Below are positions 25,274 through 32,986 of a stretch of 64,000 nucleotides of DNA, in pieces. This DNA comes from Pontibaca salina. Its GTDB lineage: Bacteria; Pseudomonadota; Alphaproteobacteria; Rhodobacterales; Rhodobacteraceae. The translations under genes were made by a program, and so were the position numbers. How positions within the stretch are numbered: position 1 is the first letter of the stretch; each line of letters opens with the position of its first letter. A model generated the notes under the pieces. The model saw only the letters and a list, made by a program, of their open reading frames with translations, did not search any database and was not told where the DNA came from. The stretch is taken from positions 62,001 through 126,000 of the forward strand of contig NZ_JAEIJD010000001.1 of NCBI RefSeq assembly GCF_016307205.1, given 5' to 3'.

Positions 25274-25654
25274 CTATGCGCCGTGAAAAACTTCGCGCGC
25301 TGTTTTGCGGCTGTGGCAGCGCTGGCAAAGCGCCTGCCAGTTGCTCTTGTCCCAGAACAGCTTGCGATCTCCGCGATGGCGGATGATGTGATCGACCTGC
25401 GTTGCTGGCTCCACTGCGCCCAGCTCGCCGCAATCGGCGCAAAGCGGATGCCGCCGAAGGAACCGGCGACTGGCTGAGACCCAGCGCGGATCAGCATAGA
25501 GCCGCCGCGCCTGTGCAGCTGCGGGCGAGGTCTGTGCCTTCGCGCGACTGGCCGCCAGCTTCGCTTGCCGCTGCTCTTCATGCAGTTCGCAATGGGACAG
25601 GCCGGACAAGGCAACATCCTCGCAGCCCGCCGTGGCGCAGAGTTTACGTCTCAC
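25274..25654 (-). CDS. HNH endonuclease
   Basis: A 126-residue protein with a small cysteine-rich N-terminus (CATAGCEDVALSGLSHCELH) and an HNH core near the C-terminus: HPLCADCGELG, the VDHIIRHRGD motif with the first catalytic His, then NWQALCQRCHSRKT. HNH proteins encoded next to terminase in HK97-like phages are needed for packaging-site cleavage. The next gene is the terminase small subunit, 125 bp on. Confidence 0.92.
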   Translation of the reverse strand: MRRKLCATAGCEDVALSGLSHCELHEEQRQAKLAASRAKAQTSPAAAQARRLYADPRWVSASRRFLRRHPLCADCGELGAVEPATQVDHIIRHRGDRKLFWDKSNWQALCQRCHSRKTAREVFHGA

Positions 25655-25692
25655 CGATTATTCCCTGATTGCCGAGAACAGTCCCGGAAACG

Positions 25693-25722
25693 AAAATGCG
25701 CCGCTCGGTTTCCCTGCGGCGC
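25693..25722 (-). terminator. Terminator-like hairpin before the HNH gene
   Basis: GCGCCGC and GCGGCGC (25698-25704 and 25716-25722) can pair around an 11-nt loop, followed on the minus strand by ATTTTCG. It separates the DUF6456-like gene from the packaging operon. It could act as an early-late transcription boundary. Confidence 0.5.
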
Positions 25723-25765
25723 ACGTTCAGACTGACTATCATGTGGCACAACTAATCAGCGCCTG

Positions 25766-26329
25766 TCAACACCCCATCGCATCAGCAAGCCTGTCGAGCG
25801 CCTCGTATAGGTGTTCACGGCCCGCACCGTGGTTCTGCGCGCGATAGCGGGGCAGATGCCCAACCGACCGTCCCTCACCTACCACCGCCCACAAGATGTC
25901 CTCATCGCCGCGCTGGATGCACCGTGTCACCCGCGTCAGCCGCGAGACGCGCTCGACCTGAATGTCGATCATCGCATCGGGCCGCGGCGTACTGTCCACC
26001 CGCTCGGCCGACCAGTCCATGCCCTTGCTTTTCTGCGTTGCCGCCCAGGCATCGCGCAGCCGCTCGCCCGCCGTGTACCCACGATCGCTGATCCAGCCCC
26101 GACTGTGATAGATCTCAAGCATGTCGACCCGGCGCACGCCCTTGACGCCGTTGGGGTTGATCACCTTGCCGGTCTTTACATCACGTGGCCCGCGATCCTC
26201 CGCCACCAGACCGATCCGGTTCGCCGGACCGCTCGCCCCATGGTCCCACCGGGGCTGTGCCAGGCTCACCTTGCCTCTGGGCTTGGCAAAGTCTCGTGTT
26301 CCACGCTTCAGTTTCACTGCCCTGCTCAT
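25766..26329 (-). CDS. DUF6456-like phage protein
   Basis: A 187-residue basic protein. Its C-terminal half (YTAGERLRDAWAATQKSK, then REHLYEALDRLADAMG) resembles the DUF6456 group, alphaproteobacterial proteins with a YLxxA.G.RL pattern and a terminal helix with LxxALdrLa. It stands alone between the repeat block and the packaging genes, a place often taken by late-gene regulators. A DNA-binding regulatory role is possible but not shown. Confidence 0.55.
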   Translation of the reverse strand: MSRAVKLKRGTRDFAKPRGKVSLAQPRWDHGASGPANRIGLVAEDRGPRDVKTGKVINPNGVKGVRRVDMLEIYHSRGWISDRGYTAGERLRDAWAATQKSKGMDWSAERVDSTPRPDAMIDIQVERVSRLTRVTRCIQRGDEDILWAVVGEGRSVGHLPRYRAQNHGAGREHLYEALDRLADAMGC

Positions 26330-26773
26330 GATCTCAACTCCTTCTTACGCTCATTTCCGCTTGTTTGGTGTGTCGCGCCGCGTCGGCCACTACATGTTGT
26401 GTCGTGCTGTTTCTCTTTGGGGAGGTAGGGAGGGTAGCCAATCGCTCGAACCGCTACCCTCCCGTAAATCCGCCCCTTCTATCTTATTGTTATCTCTATG
26501 GTTTATCCCCGCTCTGGGAAGGTAGGGAGGGTAGGGAGGATAATATGAACACTTTACTAGGAACGTTTTTTCTCTGCCTTTACTCCGATGCCGATAAGGA
26601 CACCCCGTATTACGCGCGCGCGCACACGCGCGTGACGGGATTACCCTCCCTACCTTCCCTACCTTCCCGTAAAGCCACCTAAGCCGTTGATCTTTCATCA
26701 CTTTACCCCGCGCCCTTTAAGCCTCCTACCTTCCCAAACCTGCCTCCCTACCCTCCCTACCTTCCCGTAATCG
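26330..26773. repeat. Polypurine/polypyrimidine repeat block downstream of the helicase gene
   Basis: This 444-bp gene-free interval contains TACC[C/T]TCCCGTAA three times (26455-26467, 26660-26672, 26758-26770). GGGAGGGTAGC at 26428 and GCTACCCTCCC at 26453 form an 11-bp perfect inverted repeat. GGGAAGGTAGGGAGGG at 26517 is perfectly inverted as CCCTCCCTACCTTCCC at 26644, with a second copy of the latter at 26751. A CG-alternating tract (26612-26633) lies within. Runs of G triplets could form G-quadruplexes. Short frames inside it only translate the repeats. An origin of replication or a regulatory RNA are the main possibilities. Confidence 0.75.
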
Positions 26774-28609
26774 TCACCAAACGGGGTCAGGGGTATCTGG
26801 ATCGTCGGGGCGATGGACGCCGATGGGGCGGCCCTGACTGTCGCGCGGCGCGTTGCGGAAACGCTTGTCGAACTCATCTGTCAGCCGGATGCCGCTATAT
26901 TGCGACAGGCTCGACTTGGTTCTCTGGAACTGCAGGCCCGTCTGGGGATGGCGCCATTGACGGCTCTTGGCGGACACCTGTTTGGCAAAGGTCGTCGGCT
27001 TCCATGTGCTCAGGCCGCGCTCAAGCAAATGATAGTTGAACGCATCGCCCAGATCTTTCGACAGCACCGTGTCGCCATGTTCGCCCGTGATCGTGCAGCA
27101 GGTGGTCAGGAAGGTTCCGATCGGATCACTTTCCTCGCGGTAATCCTCGGTCGCCTCCAGCACGCTGTCCGGCGGCGCCAGACCCATTTCCAGATAGGAC
27201 ATCAGCCCCTCGACCAGCCAGTTCAGGATGCCGGTGCGCTCTTCCCAGAGCTTGGCCCCCAGCTGCTCGTCGCGCTCATCCTCGGGGATCTGCACGTCCC
27301 ATGGCACCAGCATCACGCGCCGCCAGATGCCGCCATCGGCACCCCGGATTTCCGGCTTGTGGTTGCCGCTGATGGTCAGCTTGAATTGCGGATCGAGATC
27401 GATCTGCTCGCCATAGTTGGGCCGCACCGGGATCGGCTCGCCGCCGGTCATCAGTTTGATCAGACCTTCCTGCAGGCGCTCGCCCTGGTCAGGCTCAGAG
27501 GCACGCACGAACCGGGCCCCCAGCAGCGGGATCAGGTCAGGCGTGGCCTCGGCCCCGGCGCGCCGGTTGTTGCCGGTGAGGCTCTCGATGCGCAGGGAGG
27601 CGGCGTAATCCGACTGGATTCGCGCAATCAGGTCGACCAGCACCGACTTGCCGTTGGCCCCGTCCCCGAAATAGAAGGCCAGCTTGGCGATCTTGAGCCC
27701 CGACATCGAGGCCCCGTGCCAGCGCTGCAGAAAGTGGCGCATCTCGATGTCGGGCTGCACCCGCTCAAGAAACGCCTCAAACAGCGGCGCGGTCGCATCG
27801 GGATCATACTCAACTGGGATCATCTTCGACAGCAGCTGGTCGCGCTCGTGCGGGATCACCTCAAGCGAGGCGATCTTCCCCTTGCCATCCTTATCCGCAT
27901 CAACCGAAAACCGAAGCAAACCGGTGCGGGTGTTCACGTCCAGCTCATTGGCATCGAGGCTTTCGAAATCCTCTGCCAGATCGGTCCGGCTCTCGTGCAT
28001 CATATGCGTGATCGGGCCGTTGTTCCCGGCGTTCTTGGCATGGGTCAGGCGACGGCCAACCGCGCTCTTGTGCGATTTCAGCACCCCGTCGATGGCCTTC
28101 AGCCGTGTCACGATCTGGCTAAGCTCGGAATCGTGATCATCCTGCCGCTGCGCGGCGGCCATTCCCTCCAGCTCGACCTGACGCGCCTTGAGGCTGCGCT
28201 CTTCTTCCAACAGCTTGGCCTCGCGCTTGGTCGGTTCGATGAAATCCACTTCACGCTCGATCAGCGACCAAACCTTCTGCGCACGACTGCGAATTGCCAG
28301 TTCATCAGGATCTTTCAGCCAGCGCTGCCCGGTCCATGAGAACCAACCGACACGCGGCACGAACATGACATCCTCGCCGAAATGCGTGATGAAGCGCTGG
28401 CCATTGCCATAATCATTCAGCGGCTGCTGGGCGGCATGACGCAGGCGATCGGGATCAACGTCATCGGGCTGCGGGGGCTGCGGGGCATCTGGGCCCGGAT
28501 CAGCCGGGGGGACAGGATCGGCCGGCACAGCATCGCGCGACCCGTCCGGAAACAAGGGCGTGACGCTCGACAGCGGATCGCGCTTCTTTGGGTTGCTCTC
28601 ATCGGTCAT
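26774..28609 (-). CDS. P4/D5-type SF3 helicase (phage replication primase-helicase)
   Basis: A 611-residue protein. Residues 1-60 are Pro/Asp-rich and probably disordered, residues 60-270 hold a D5_N-type region, and the SF3 helicase core follows: Walker A FGDGANGKSVL (about 315-325), Walker B-like strand in LLGARFVRASEPDQ, then KLMTGGEPIPVRP and LTISGNHKPEIRGADGG with the SF3 sensor Asn. No classical primase active site is visible, so it may rely on a separate primase. It is the last gene of the early leftward operon and lies beside the repeat block. Confidence 0.92.
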   Translation of the reverse strand: MTDESNPKKRDPLSSVTPLFPDGSRDAVPADPVPPADPGPDAPQPPQPDDVDPDRLRHAAQQPLNDYGNGQRFITHFGEDVMFVPRVGWFSWTGQRWLKDPDELAIRSRAQKVWSLIEREVDFIEPTKREAKLLEEERSLKARQVELEGMAAAQRQDDHDSELSQIVTRLKAIDGVLKSHKSAVGRRLTHAKNAGNNGPITHMMHESRTDLAEDFESLDANELDVNTRTGLLRFSVDADKDGKGKIASLEVIPHERDQLLSKMIPVEYDPDATAPLFEAFLERVQPDIEMRHFLQRWHGASMSGLKIAKLAFYFGDGANGKSVLVDLIARIQSDYAASLRIESLTGNNRRAGAEATPDLIPLLGARFVRASEPDQGERLQEGLIKLMTGGEPIPVRPNYGEQIDLDPQFKLTISGNHKPEIRGADGGIWRRVMLVPWDVQIPEDERDEQLGAKLWEERTGILNWLVEGLMSYLEMGLAPPDSVLEATEDYREESDPIGTFLTTCCTITGEHGDTVLSKDLGDAFNYHLLERGLSTWKPTTFAKQVSAKSRQWRHPQTGLQFQRTKSSLSQYSGIRLTDEFDKRFRNAPRDSQGRPIGVHRPDDPDTPDPVW

Positions 28610-28818
28610 GTTATCCTCATTTCGCGGGTTTGAAAGTCGTCAACGATGCGGCGCAGCACTTGCAGCTGCCTGGCCGAAGGCGCGAACGGTCCACGCCTCA
28701 CCCGACCCAAGATCGAAATGCAAAAGCCCCTCTCCCAAGGCGTCACATTGCGATCACGCACCAAAATCGGCAGGTAACGCAGCAGCCGGTCGACCTCTTC
28801 TGGCGACACGACGGTCAC
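28606..28818 (-). CDS. Small early phage protein, unknown
   Basis: A 70-residue protein (MTVVSPEEVDRLLRYLPILV...), helical, basic near the end. It overlaps both the upstream gene and the helicase gene by 4 bp, so it is translated as part of the replication operon. I do not recognise a family; VRRGPFAPSARQLQVLRRIV resembles a helix-turn-helix-like segment found in small phage accessory proteins. Confidence 0.65.
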   Translation of the reverse strand: MTVVSPEEVDRLLRYLPILVRDRNVTPWERGFCISILGRVRRGPFAPSARQLQVLRRIVDDFQTREMRIT

Positions 28819-29237
28819 GCTGCGCCTCTCTGGAAATTCCCCTCCGGATCAACGCGCGCCATGAATGCATGCCGATCGGCATTGCTCATCTGCTCCCACA
28901 GATCCACGAAGATGCGCTTGCGTGCGCTTTCGGCAAATGTGGCGCGCTCGATGCGCCGCAATCCGGCACCGACATAAGCCTCGATCTCTGCTGTGGTGGC
29001 GATATCGGCCCAAAATCCGGCATCAGACCGCAGCTTGCTCCAGATATCTACATCCGGCATGCCGGCCGACACGTATTCCAGCCAGCCCTGCATCAACTCG
29101 GCGACGCCCGGAATATCCTCTTCCGGGATCGACATCAGGATAAGCGCCAGCTGACCACAGGTCTTTTCCAGCCGCATTTCCCGGAGCATGTCCGCGCGCC
29201 AGGTCTCCAGCGCCTCGATACGCTGTTGCTCAGTCAT
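28815..29237 (-). CDS. Early phage protein, unknown
   Basis: A 140-residue, mostly helical protein (MTEQQRIEALETWRADMLRE...). It overlaps neighbours on both sides and is coupled to the helicase operon. No domain is recognised. Confidence 0.65.
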   Translation of the reverse strand: MTEQQRIEALETWRADMLREMRLEKTCGQLALILMSIPEEDIPGVAELMQGWLEYVSAGMPDVDIWSKLRSDAGFWADIATTAEIEAYVGAGLRRIERATFAESARKRIFVDLWEQMSNADRHAFMARVDPEGNFQRGAA

Positions 29238-29538
29238 GCTGCGCCTCCCCGGAGTTCAGGGCGTCCCAGTGAGTAGACGCCTGATGCTCATAAAACTTGC
29301 GCAGGGCGCGCTGCAGATAGACCAGTTCAGCCGCCCGCGCCCGATCGCCATCTGCCGAAACAAAGGCAACCGCGCAGTCGCGCACTGGCTTCAGATGCGA
29401 CGAACACTTGTCGACCTCTTTCAGCGCGCCGGTCAGAACCTCGCGCCACAGATCCGCGTTCGGCCCGGACCATGCGCCCGTGACCAGGGCCACTGCTGTT
29501 GTGATCAGCGCCGCCTGCGCCTTTTGCGCGCGGTCCAT
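29230..29538 (-). CDS. Early phage protein, unknown
   Basis: A 102-residue protein starting at ATG 29538, one base inside the upstream gene stop (TGATG). The central part, DKCSSHLKPVRDCAVAFVSA, is helical with paired Cys residues. No domain recognised. The tight overlaps on both sides indicate an operonic gene. Confidence 0.6.
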   Translation of the reverse strand: MDRAQKAQAALITTAVALVTGAWSGPNADLWREVLTGALKEVDKCSSHLKPVRDCAVAFVSADGDRARAAELVYLQRALRKFYEHQASTHWDALNSGEAQHD

Positions 29539-29987
29539 CACAAAGTCCTCAGAACATGCCAGCGCGACAGCAGGCGCGAATAGGAAATCCCCAATTCCAG
29601 CGACAAATTATTCATCGCCTCATACCGACCCTGACAGCGCAGCAACTGCAGGTCGCGATCCAGCGTCCAGAAATCCGGAAACGGTATAGTGCCCCGCTCC
29701 CGCGCCACCATCAGACGGCGCTCGCCTGCGGGAACCTCTCTCTCCGACGCTACTATCGCGAGCGCGACCTTCGCTGCCGGCCGCTTCTTCTGCGCGCGCT
29801 TGCGGCGCACATAACCATCCCCGCGGGTTACCATGCGCGGATCGTAACCGTACCGCCGCGCCGCCTTGCTGATAGCTGGCCCGCTCACGCCGTAACGCTC
29901 GCCGATCTTCTCAACCGTAGCACCACTGCCCCACAGCTGCCGAAACTCGACATCGTCCGGAACCCTGATCCTCGCCCAAGGCCTCAT
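29538..29987 (-). CDS. Helix-turn-helix early phage protein
   Basis: A 149-residue basic protein starting at ATG 29987 (ATGA overlap with the DUF6378-like gene). Residues about 14-46 (FRQLWGSGATVEKIGERYGV, then SGPAISKAARRYGY) form a resolvase/GcrA-like helix-turn-helix: GATVEKIGERYGVS is a clear recognition pattern. A second helical region near the C-terminus (MNNLSLELGISYSRLLSRWH) has a similar appearance. Likely a regulator or replication accessory factor of the early operon. Confidence 0.7.
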   Translation of the reverse strand: MRPWARIRVPDDVEFRQLWGSGATVEKIGERYGVSGPAISKAARRYGYDPRMVTRGDGYVRRKRAQKKRPAAKVALAIVASEREVPAGERRLMVARERGTIPFPDFWTLDRDLQLLRCQGRYEAMNNLSLELGISYSRLLSRWHVLRTL

Positions 29988-30451
29988 GCCGCCACCCACG
30001 GATCACGGTCACGCGCAAAGTGCTGCTCCGCGAGGATGTGCGTCTTGCACTGTTTAACCTGACAGTCCTGAGCTTTGGTGCGACCGGAAACCGGGCCGTT
30101 ATTCTCGCCGTAGGGTCCGCCCTCATCACAGCGCCGACCGGACGCCAACGCCGCCGTCAGCGCCTTGTCCGCATCATCCGCTGTGCGCCGCTGTGCCGCG
30201 ATCTCGCCACCGCAGGCAAGATATCCGCAGCCATCTATCCAGTTGTCCATGTGAGCCGGATTGCTCTTGATCCGCGCGCACTTGAGAAGGACCATCATCA
30301 CGGCCACATCATCCGCGCCCACTGGCACATCCAGATGCGCCGACCAATAGGCTGCAATTCGACCGAAATTGCGCTCTGCATCGCCATGTGTGGCTGCGCG
30401 ATCGCGGCTCACATACTCATTGGCTGTCGCCAGTATCTCCGAACGTTTCAT
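29984..30451 (-). CDS. DUF6378-like phage protein
   Basis: A 155-residue protein with the pattern RAATHGDAERNFGRIAAYWS, DDVAVMMVLLKCARI and HMDNWIDGCGYLACGGEI. These match the phage DUF6378 group, which has the look of all-alpha NTP-pyrophosphohydrolase-like proteins (His, Glu and Asp on helices), but metal-binding is not certain. The C-terminal 50 residues are extra. It is the first gene of this part of the early operon. Confidence 0.75.
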   Translation of the reverse strand: MKRSEILATANEYVSRDRAATHGDAERNFGRIAAYWSAHLDVPVGADDVAVMMVLLKCARIKSNPAHMDNWIDGCGYLACGGEIAAQRRTADDADKALTAALASGRRCDEGGPYGENNGPVSGRTKAQDCQVKQCKTHILAEQHFARDRDPWVAA

Positions 30452-30724
30452 ATCGTCACCCCCGCCACCGCACCGGGACGCAAACCGTCTGCGCCCCGGC
30501 TTCGGGAGGGAATTAGGGGGGCCATTCCGCGCGACGCGCCCCCCTCGGTCGCGACCCAGACAGGCAAGGAAAGCCCACGCGCGGATGTTCGGTTATGGCA
30601 ATGGTTGTGACGCCGCGCGGCCAAAACGGGCCGGGACACCTGCCTTTGTGCCGTGCTATCAGCGGTCCGACAGGTCAAGTGGACCTCACCTACCCCCGCG
30701 GCGCAGAAGGAGGCGCGAACAGAC
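30452..30724. other. Intergenic region between divergent early genes
   Basis: These 273 bp separate the leftward DUF6378-like gene from a rightward small gene. The second carries a clear GGAGG site. I see no repeats or terminator; promoters for both directions are expected here. Confidence 0.45.
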
Positions 30725-31033
30725 ATGGCAGGAAGAAAACGCTTCTCCGATTTGGAGATGACCCAATGGGAAGAGGCCGCAGAAACGAAGCGCCCAAGCC
30801 CGATCGAATACCCCAACGCGGATGAAATTCCCCGAACCACCGGCCTTGCGCTGCACGCCCTACCCGATGGTATCGCGGCACGCTTTCGCCAGGCGGACGG
30901 ATCCGAGGTCACGCTCAACCTCAACCCGATCGTCGCCTTCTCGCTGGCGCGCACCATTACCGCAGGCGGCGTCGCGGCAGGCTGGCTGAACACAAACGGA
31001 CAGCCCTGCAATCCGATCGACACGGACGAGTGA
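30725..31033 (+). CDS. Small phage protein, unknown
   Basis: A 102-residue protein with GGAGG upstream of ATG 30725, beginning MAGRKRFSDLEMTQWEEAAE. The C-terminal half has a beta-strand (FRQADGSEVTLNLNPIVAFS) and a hydrophobic helix (LARTITAGGVAAGWL). It runs against the surrounding leftward operon and converges on the two-motif protein gene at 31050. No family recognised. Confidence 0.6.
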   Translation: MAGRKRFSDLEMTQWEEAAETKRPSPIEYPNADEIPRTTGLALHALPDGIAARFRQADGSEVTLNLNPIVAFSLARTITAGGVAAGWLNTNGQPCNPIDTDE

Positions 31034-31049
31034 TGCAGCGCGGCCATGA

Positions 31050-31238
31050 TCAATGCTCCCCATGGCCGCGGATCATACGCACTGGCGTCAGCATCGGAAT
31101 GATGTCACCAGTGGCGCCTGCACGCATAGATAACGCGATGCCCTCTGGCAGCATTGGCCCAGGCCCAGGCTTAGGCTCACTCACCCGGACCATGCGCGCT
31201 TCGATCAGCGGAATAAGATCAGGTGTTGGAAAATTCAT
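31050..31238 (-). CDS. Small protein with two R-x-V-R motifs
   Basis: A 62-residue protein (MNFPTPDLIPLIEARMVRVS...) with AAGGGAG upstream of ATG 31238. It contains the segment DLIPLIEARMVRVSEP and a second related one, DIIPMLTPVRMIRGHG. The first is strikingly like DLIPLLGARFVRASEP of the SF3 helicase in the same operon, which is around its Walker B strand. It follows a 70-residue protein with similar motifs. Function unknown. Confidence 0.6.
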   Translation of the reverse strand: MNFPTPDLIPLIEARMVRVSEPKPGPGPMLPEGIALSMRAGATGDIIPMLTPVRMIRGHGEH

Positions 31239-31359
31239 GAAAACGCTCCCTTGAAAGAAAGGTGGACGGCGCGGACATCCCCATGCGCACGCCGTCCCAG
31301 TTTCCCGGCCAGGCAAACCCCCGATGAGGACGGAGAAAGCAGGTTGTCGAACCGGGTAT

Positions 31360-31572
31360 TCATGTTGCCAACTGGGGCTTTTCCCCAACAGCAGGCTCAC
31401 TGCAGCGCACCAGACGCGCACCGAGCAGCCGAGTTAGGCCGTCTCCTCCTGGAGCTGGCAGCCCAAGCCGAGAAAGAGACTGGGCATAACTCTCACTGAC
31501 CTCGGGTTTACTGTGCCGCACAAAACGGACACCATCGATCTTGATCCACTCTGGGCCCAAACAAGCAATCAC
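31360..31572 (-). CDS. Small protein with two R-x-V-R motifs
   Basis: A 70-residue protein starting at GTG 31572 behind GGAGG, coupled to the preceding micro-gene by a GTGA overlap. It contains EWIKIDGVRFVRHSKPEVSE and GLTRLLGARLVRCSEPAVGE, two copies of the same pattern about 30 residues apart. The second resembles the Walker B region of the prophage helicase. Structure and function unknown; a small beta-hairpin repeat is likely. Confidence 0.6.
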   Translation of the reverse strand: MIACLGPEWIKIDGVRFVRHSKPEVSESYAQSLSRLGLPAPGGDGLTRLLGARLVRCSEPAVGEKPQLAT

Positions 31573-31694
31573 TGCACTCCTCCGATCATGTGGAAATATT
31601 TTTCCGCTTTTGATTTCAGCCGAAAATACTTGGACAAGGCCCGCTCGGAGCGGGCCTCGAACCAACGGGCTTTGATGTAAGTAAAGACCTTCAC
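31569..31694 (-). CDS. Basic micro-protein, unknown
   Basis: A 41-residue frame (GTG start at 31694, GGAGG upstream) encoding a basic helical peptide, VKVFTYIKARWFEARSERAL then SKYFRLKSKAEKYF. It overlaps the HTH gene stop by GTGA and the next gene start by GTGA, so it looks like a translated link in a coupled chain. No family recognised. Confidence 0.5.
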   Translation of the reverse strand: MKVFTYIKARWFEARSERALSKYFRLKSKAEKYFHMIGGVQ

Positions 31695-32020
31695 GGACGC
31701 CCTCCGAAGCTGGACAGGCCGAACTCAACACCGGCGATCAGTGCGACCGCAGTGACGTATCTCAACGAGGCGTCATTGTTGCAGCGCAGCCAGTTCTGAA
31801 CCTGCCGCGGTGACACATCGAGCACCCGCGCGGCCTTGTGTGAGATTTCATGTTCCGATGAGGACGGGAACGCCCGCCAGAGCAGCGCCGCGAACCAGCG
31901 GCGGCTGGCGGTTTCGTGATCAACCGAATTACTCGCAAGATTTTTCAATGGGGTTACTCCATGCTTGTGGAGTGAGGAGGAAATTGGATTGTTGTTTTTA
32001 CGAATGGTTGCGGGGGTCAT
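31691..32020 (-). CDS. Helix-turn-helix early regulator (CII-like position)
   Basis: A 109-residue protein whose middle holds a helix-turn-helix, SHKAARVLDVSPRQVQNWL, followed by a further helix (YVTAVALIAGVEFG). It begins at ATG 32020, overlapping the Cro-like gene stop as ATGA. Its place directly after cro matches lambda cII or similar regulators; the role is inferred. Confidence 0.7.
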   Translation of the reverse strand: MTPATIRKNNNPISSSLHKHGVTPLKNLASNSVDHETASRRWFAALLWRAFPSSSEHEISHKAARVLDVSPRQVQNWLRCNNDASLRYVTAVALIAGVEFGLSSFGGRP

Positions 32021-32241
32021 TGGCTGGCCCCCGTTTTTTCCCTGTGACTTTGCGCCCTCTCAAGGGCGATTCTTTCAAGCGTCAGCTCAAGACCGCGCCG
32101 TTGAGCCGCCTCAACTAATGCGACGTCATAGTGGGCCGGAATGCTTTGCCGATGACGCCAGGCCGCAACCGTTGGGTAAGGGCACCCGATGTCCTTAGCG
32201 AGCGCGGCCATAGACGGCCAAAGGGTGAGGATATGCTTCAT
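32017..32241 (-). CDS. Cro-like repressor
   Basis: A 74-residue protein with an N-terminal helix-turn-helix (SMAALAKDIGCPYPTVAAWRHRQ), in which the recognition helix follows GCPYPTVAAW, as in YdaS/Cro-type proteins. It is divergent from the S24-type repressor across a 72-bp gap holding operators, the standard lytic-lysogenic switch layout, and starts the leftward early operon. Confidence 0.85.
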   Translation of the reverse strand: MKHILTLWPSMAALAKDIGCPYPTVAAWRHRQSIPAHYDVALVEAAQRRGLELTLERIALERAQSHREKTGASQ

Positions 32242-32242
32242 G

Positions 32243-32277
32243 CATAACTATATGCGTTATGTATTTTTTCCTGTCAA
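32243..32277 (-). promoter_or_regulatory. Early leftward promoter with overlapping operator
   Basis: On the minus strand TTGACA (32277-32272) is followed 19 bp later by TATAGT (one mismatch to the -10 consensus) just upstream of the Cro-like gene. CATAAC-N7-GTTATG (32243-32261) is a perfect inverted repeat lying over the -10, a fitting site for repressor or Cro. A further pair, TATTGCAT (32282-32289) and ATGCAATA (32318-32325), flanks the start of the repressor gene. Confidence 0.65.
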
Positions 32278-32313
32278 TGCCTATTGCATAGACAAACCAG
32301 CTAAGAGCAATGC

Positions 32314-32967
32314 ATGAATGCAATATACGATCGACTTAAAGAAGCTCGCGAAAAAGCAGGCTATGAAACTGCCGCCGATGCAGCCGGCGCCTTTGGCTGG
32401 CCATACCCAACCTATGCCGCCCATGAGAATGGCTCGCGGGGCTTTCGTGCTGAAACAGCACAGCGCTATGCAAAGGCCTTCCGCGTCACCGCTCACTGGC
32501 TTTTATACGGCGACGAAAATATTGACCGCGTGGAAGACGGCGAGCCAGCGCCCAGCAATGCAGCCCTGGTACCAGTCTATGACGTCGCCGCCAGCGCCGG
32601 CAATGGAACGGTGGTCGAGTACGAAGCCGAAATCTACAGCCTCGCGTTCCCACCCGACTACCTGAAAAAGCTGACCAGCAGCAGCCCTACGAACCTCGCG
32701 ATCATCAGCGTCAAGGGCGACAGCATGGACCCGACGCTGGTGGATGATGATGTGGTTCTACTTGACACCTCGAAGACAAACCTCAGCTTTGACGGCCTTT
32801 TTGTAATCCGCTTTGATGATGCGCTACACGTGAAGCGAGTCGGCAGATCCGCCAAGCCCGGACACGTGACTATCATCTCGGATAACACCGCTTTTCGCGA
32901 CATTGAGGCCAGCAAAGGCGACCTAAATGTTGTTGGGAAAGTACTTTGGTATGGGCGAAAAGTTTAG
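32314..32967 (+). CDS. CI-type repressor with S24 peptidase domain
   Basis: A 217-residue protein: an N-terminal HTH (AREKAGYETAADAAGAFGWP, then AHENGSRGFRAETAQRYA) and a C-terminal LexA/S24 domain (about 90-215) with the catalytic Ser in SVKGDSMDPTLVDDDVVLLD and a downstream Lys in FDDALHVKRVGR. It should maintain lysogeny and self-cleave upon RecA activation. The ribosome site is weak (AAGAG). The TagO-like gene follows 19 bp on and is likely co-transcribed. Confidence 0.9.
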   Translation: MNAIYDRLKEAREKAGYETAADAAGAFGWPYPTYAAHENGSRGFRAETAQRYAKAFRVTAHWLLYGDENIDRVEDGEPAPSNAALVPVYDVAASAGNGTVVEYEAEIYSLAFPPDYLKKLTSSSPTNLAIISVKGDSMDPTLVDDDVVLLDTSKTNLSFDGLFVIRFDDALHVKRVGRSAKPGHVTIISDNTAFRDIEASKGDLNVVGKVLWYGRKV

Positions 32968-32986
32968 ACTATTGAGGATTAATTTG

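Noticed and set aside
26365-26701. Two opposite frames across the repeat block (about 103-105 codons each)
   Set aside because: They translate the DNA repeats (KVGKVGRV-like peptides), lack ribosome sites, and have no recognisable fold.
26330-26773. CRISPR array
   Set aside because: Repeats are short, purine/pyrimidine tracts, irregularly spaced and partly inverted; there are no unique equal-length spacers or cas genes.
26813-28339. Plus-strand frame (508 codons) opposite the SF3 helicase
   Set aside because: Antisense shadow; helicase motifs are on the minus strand.
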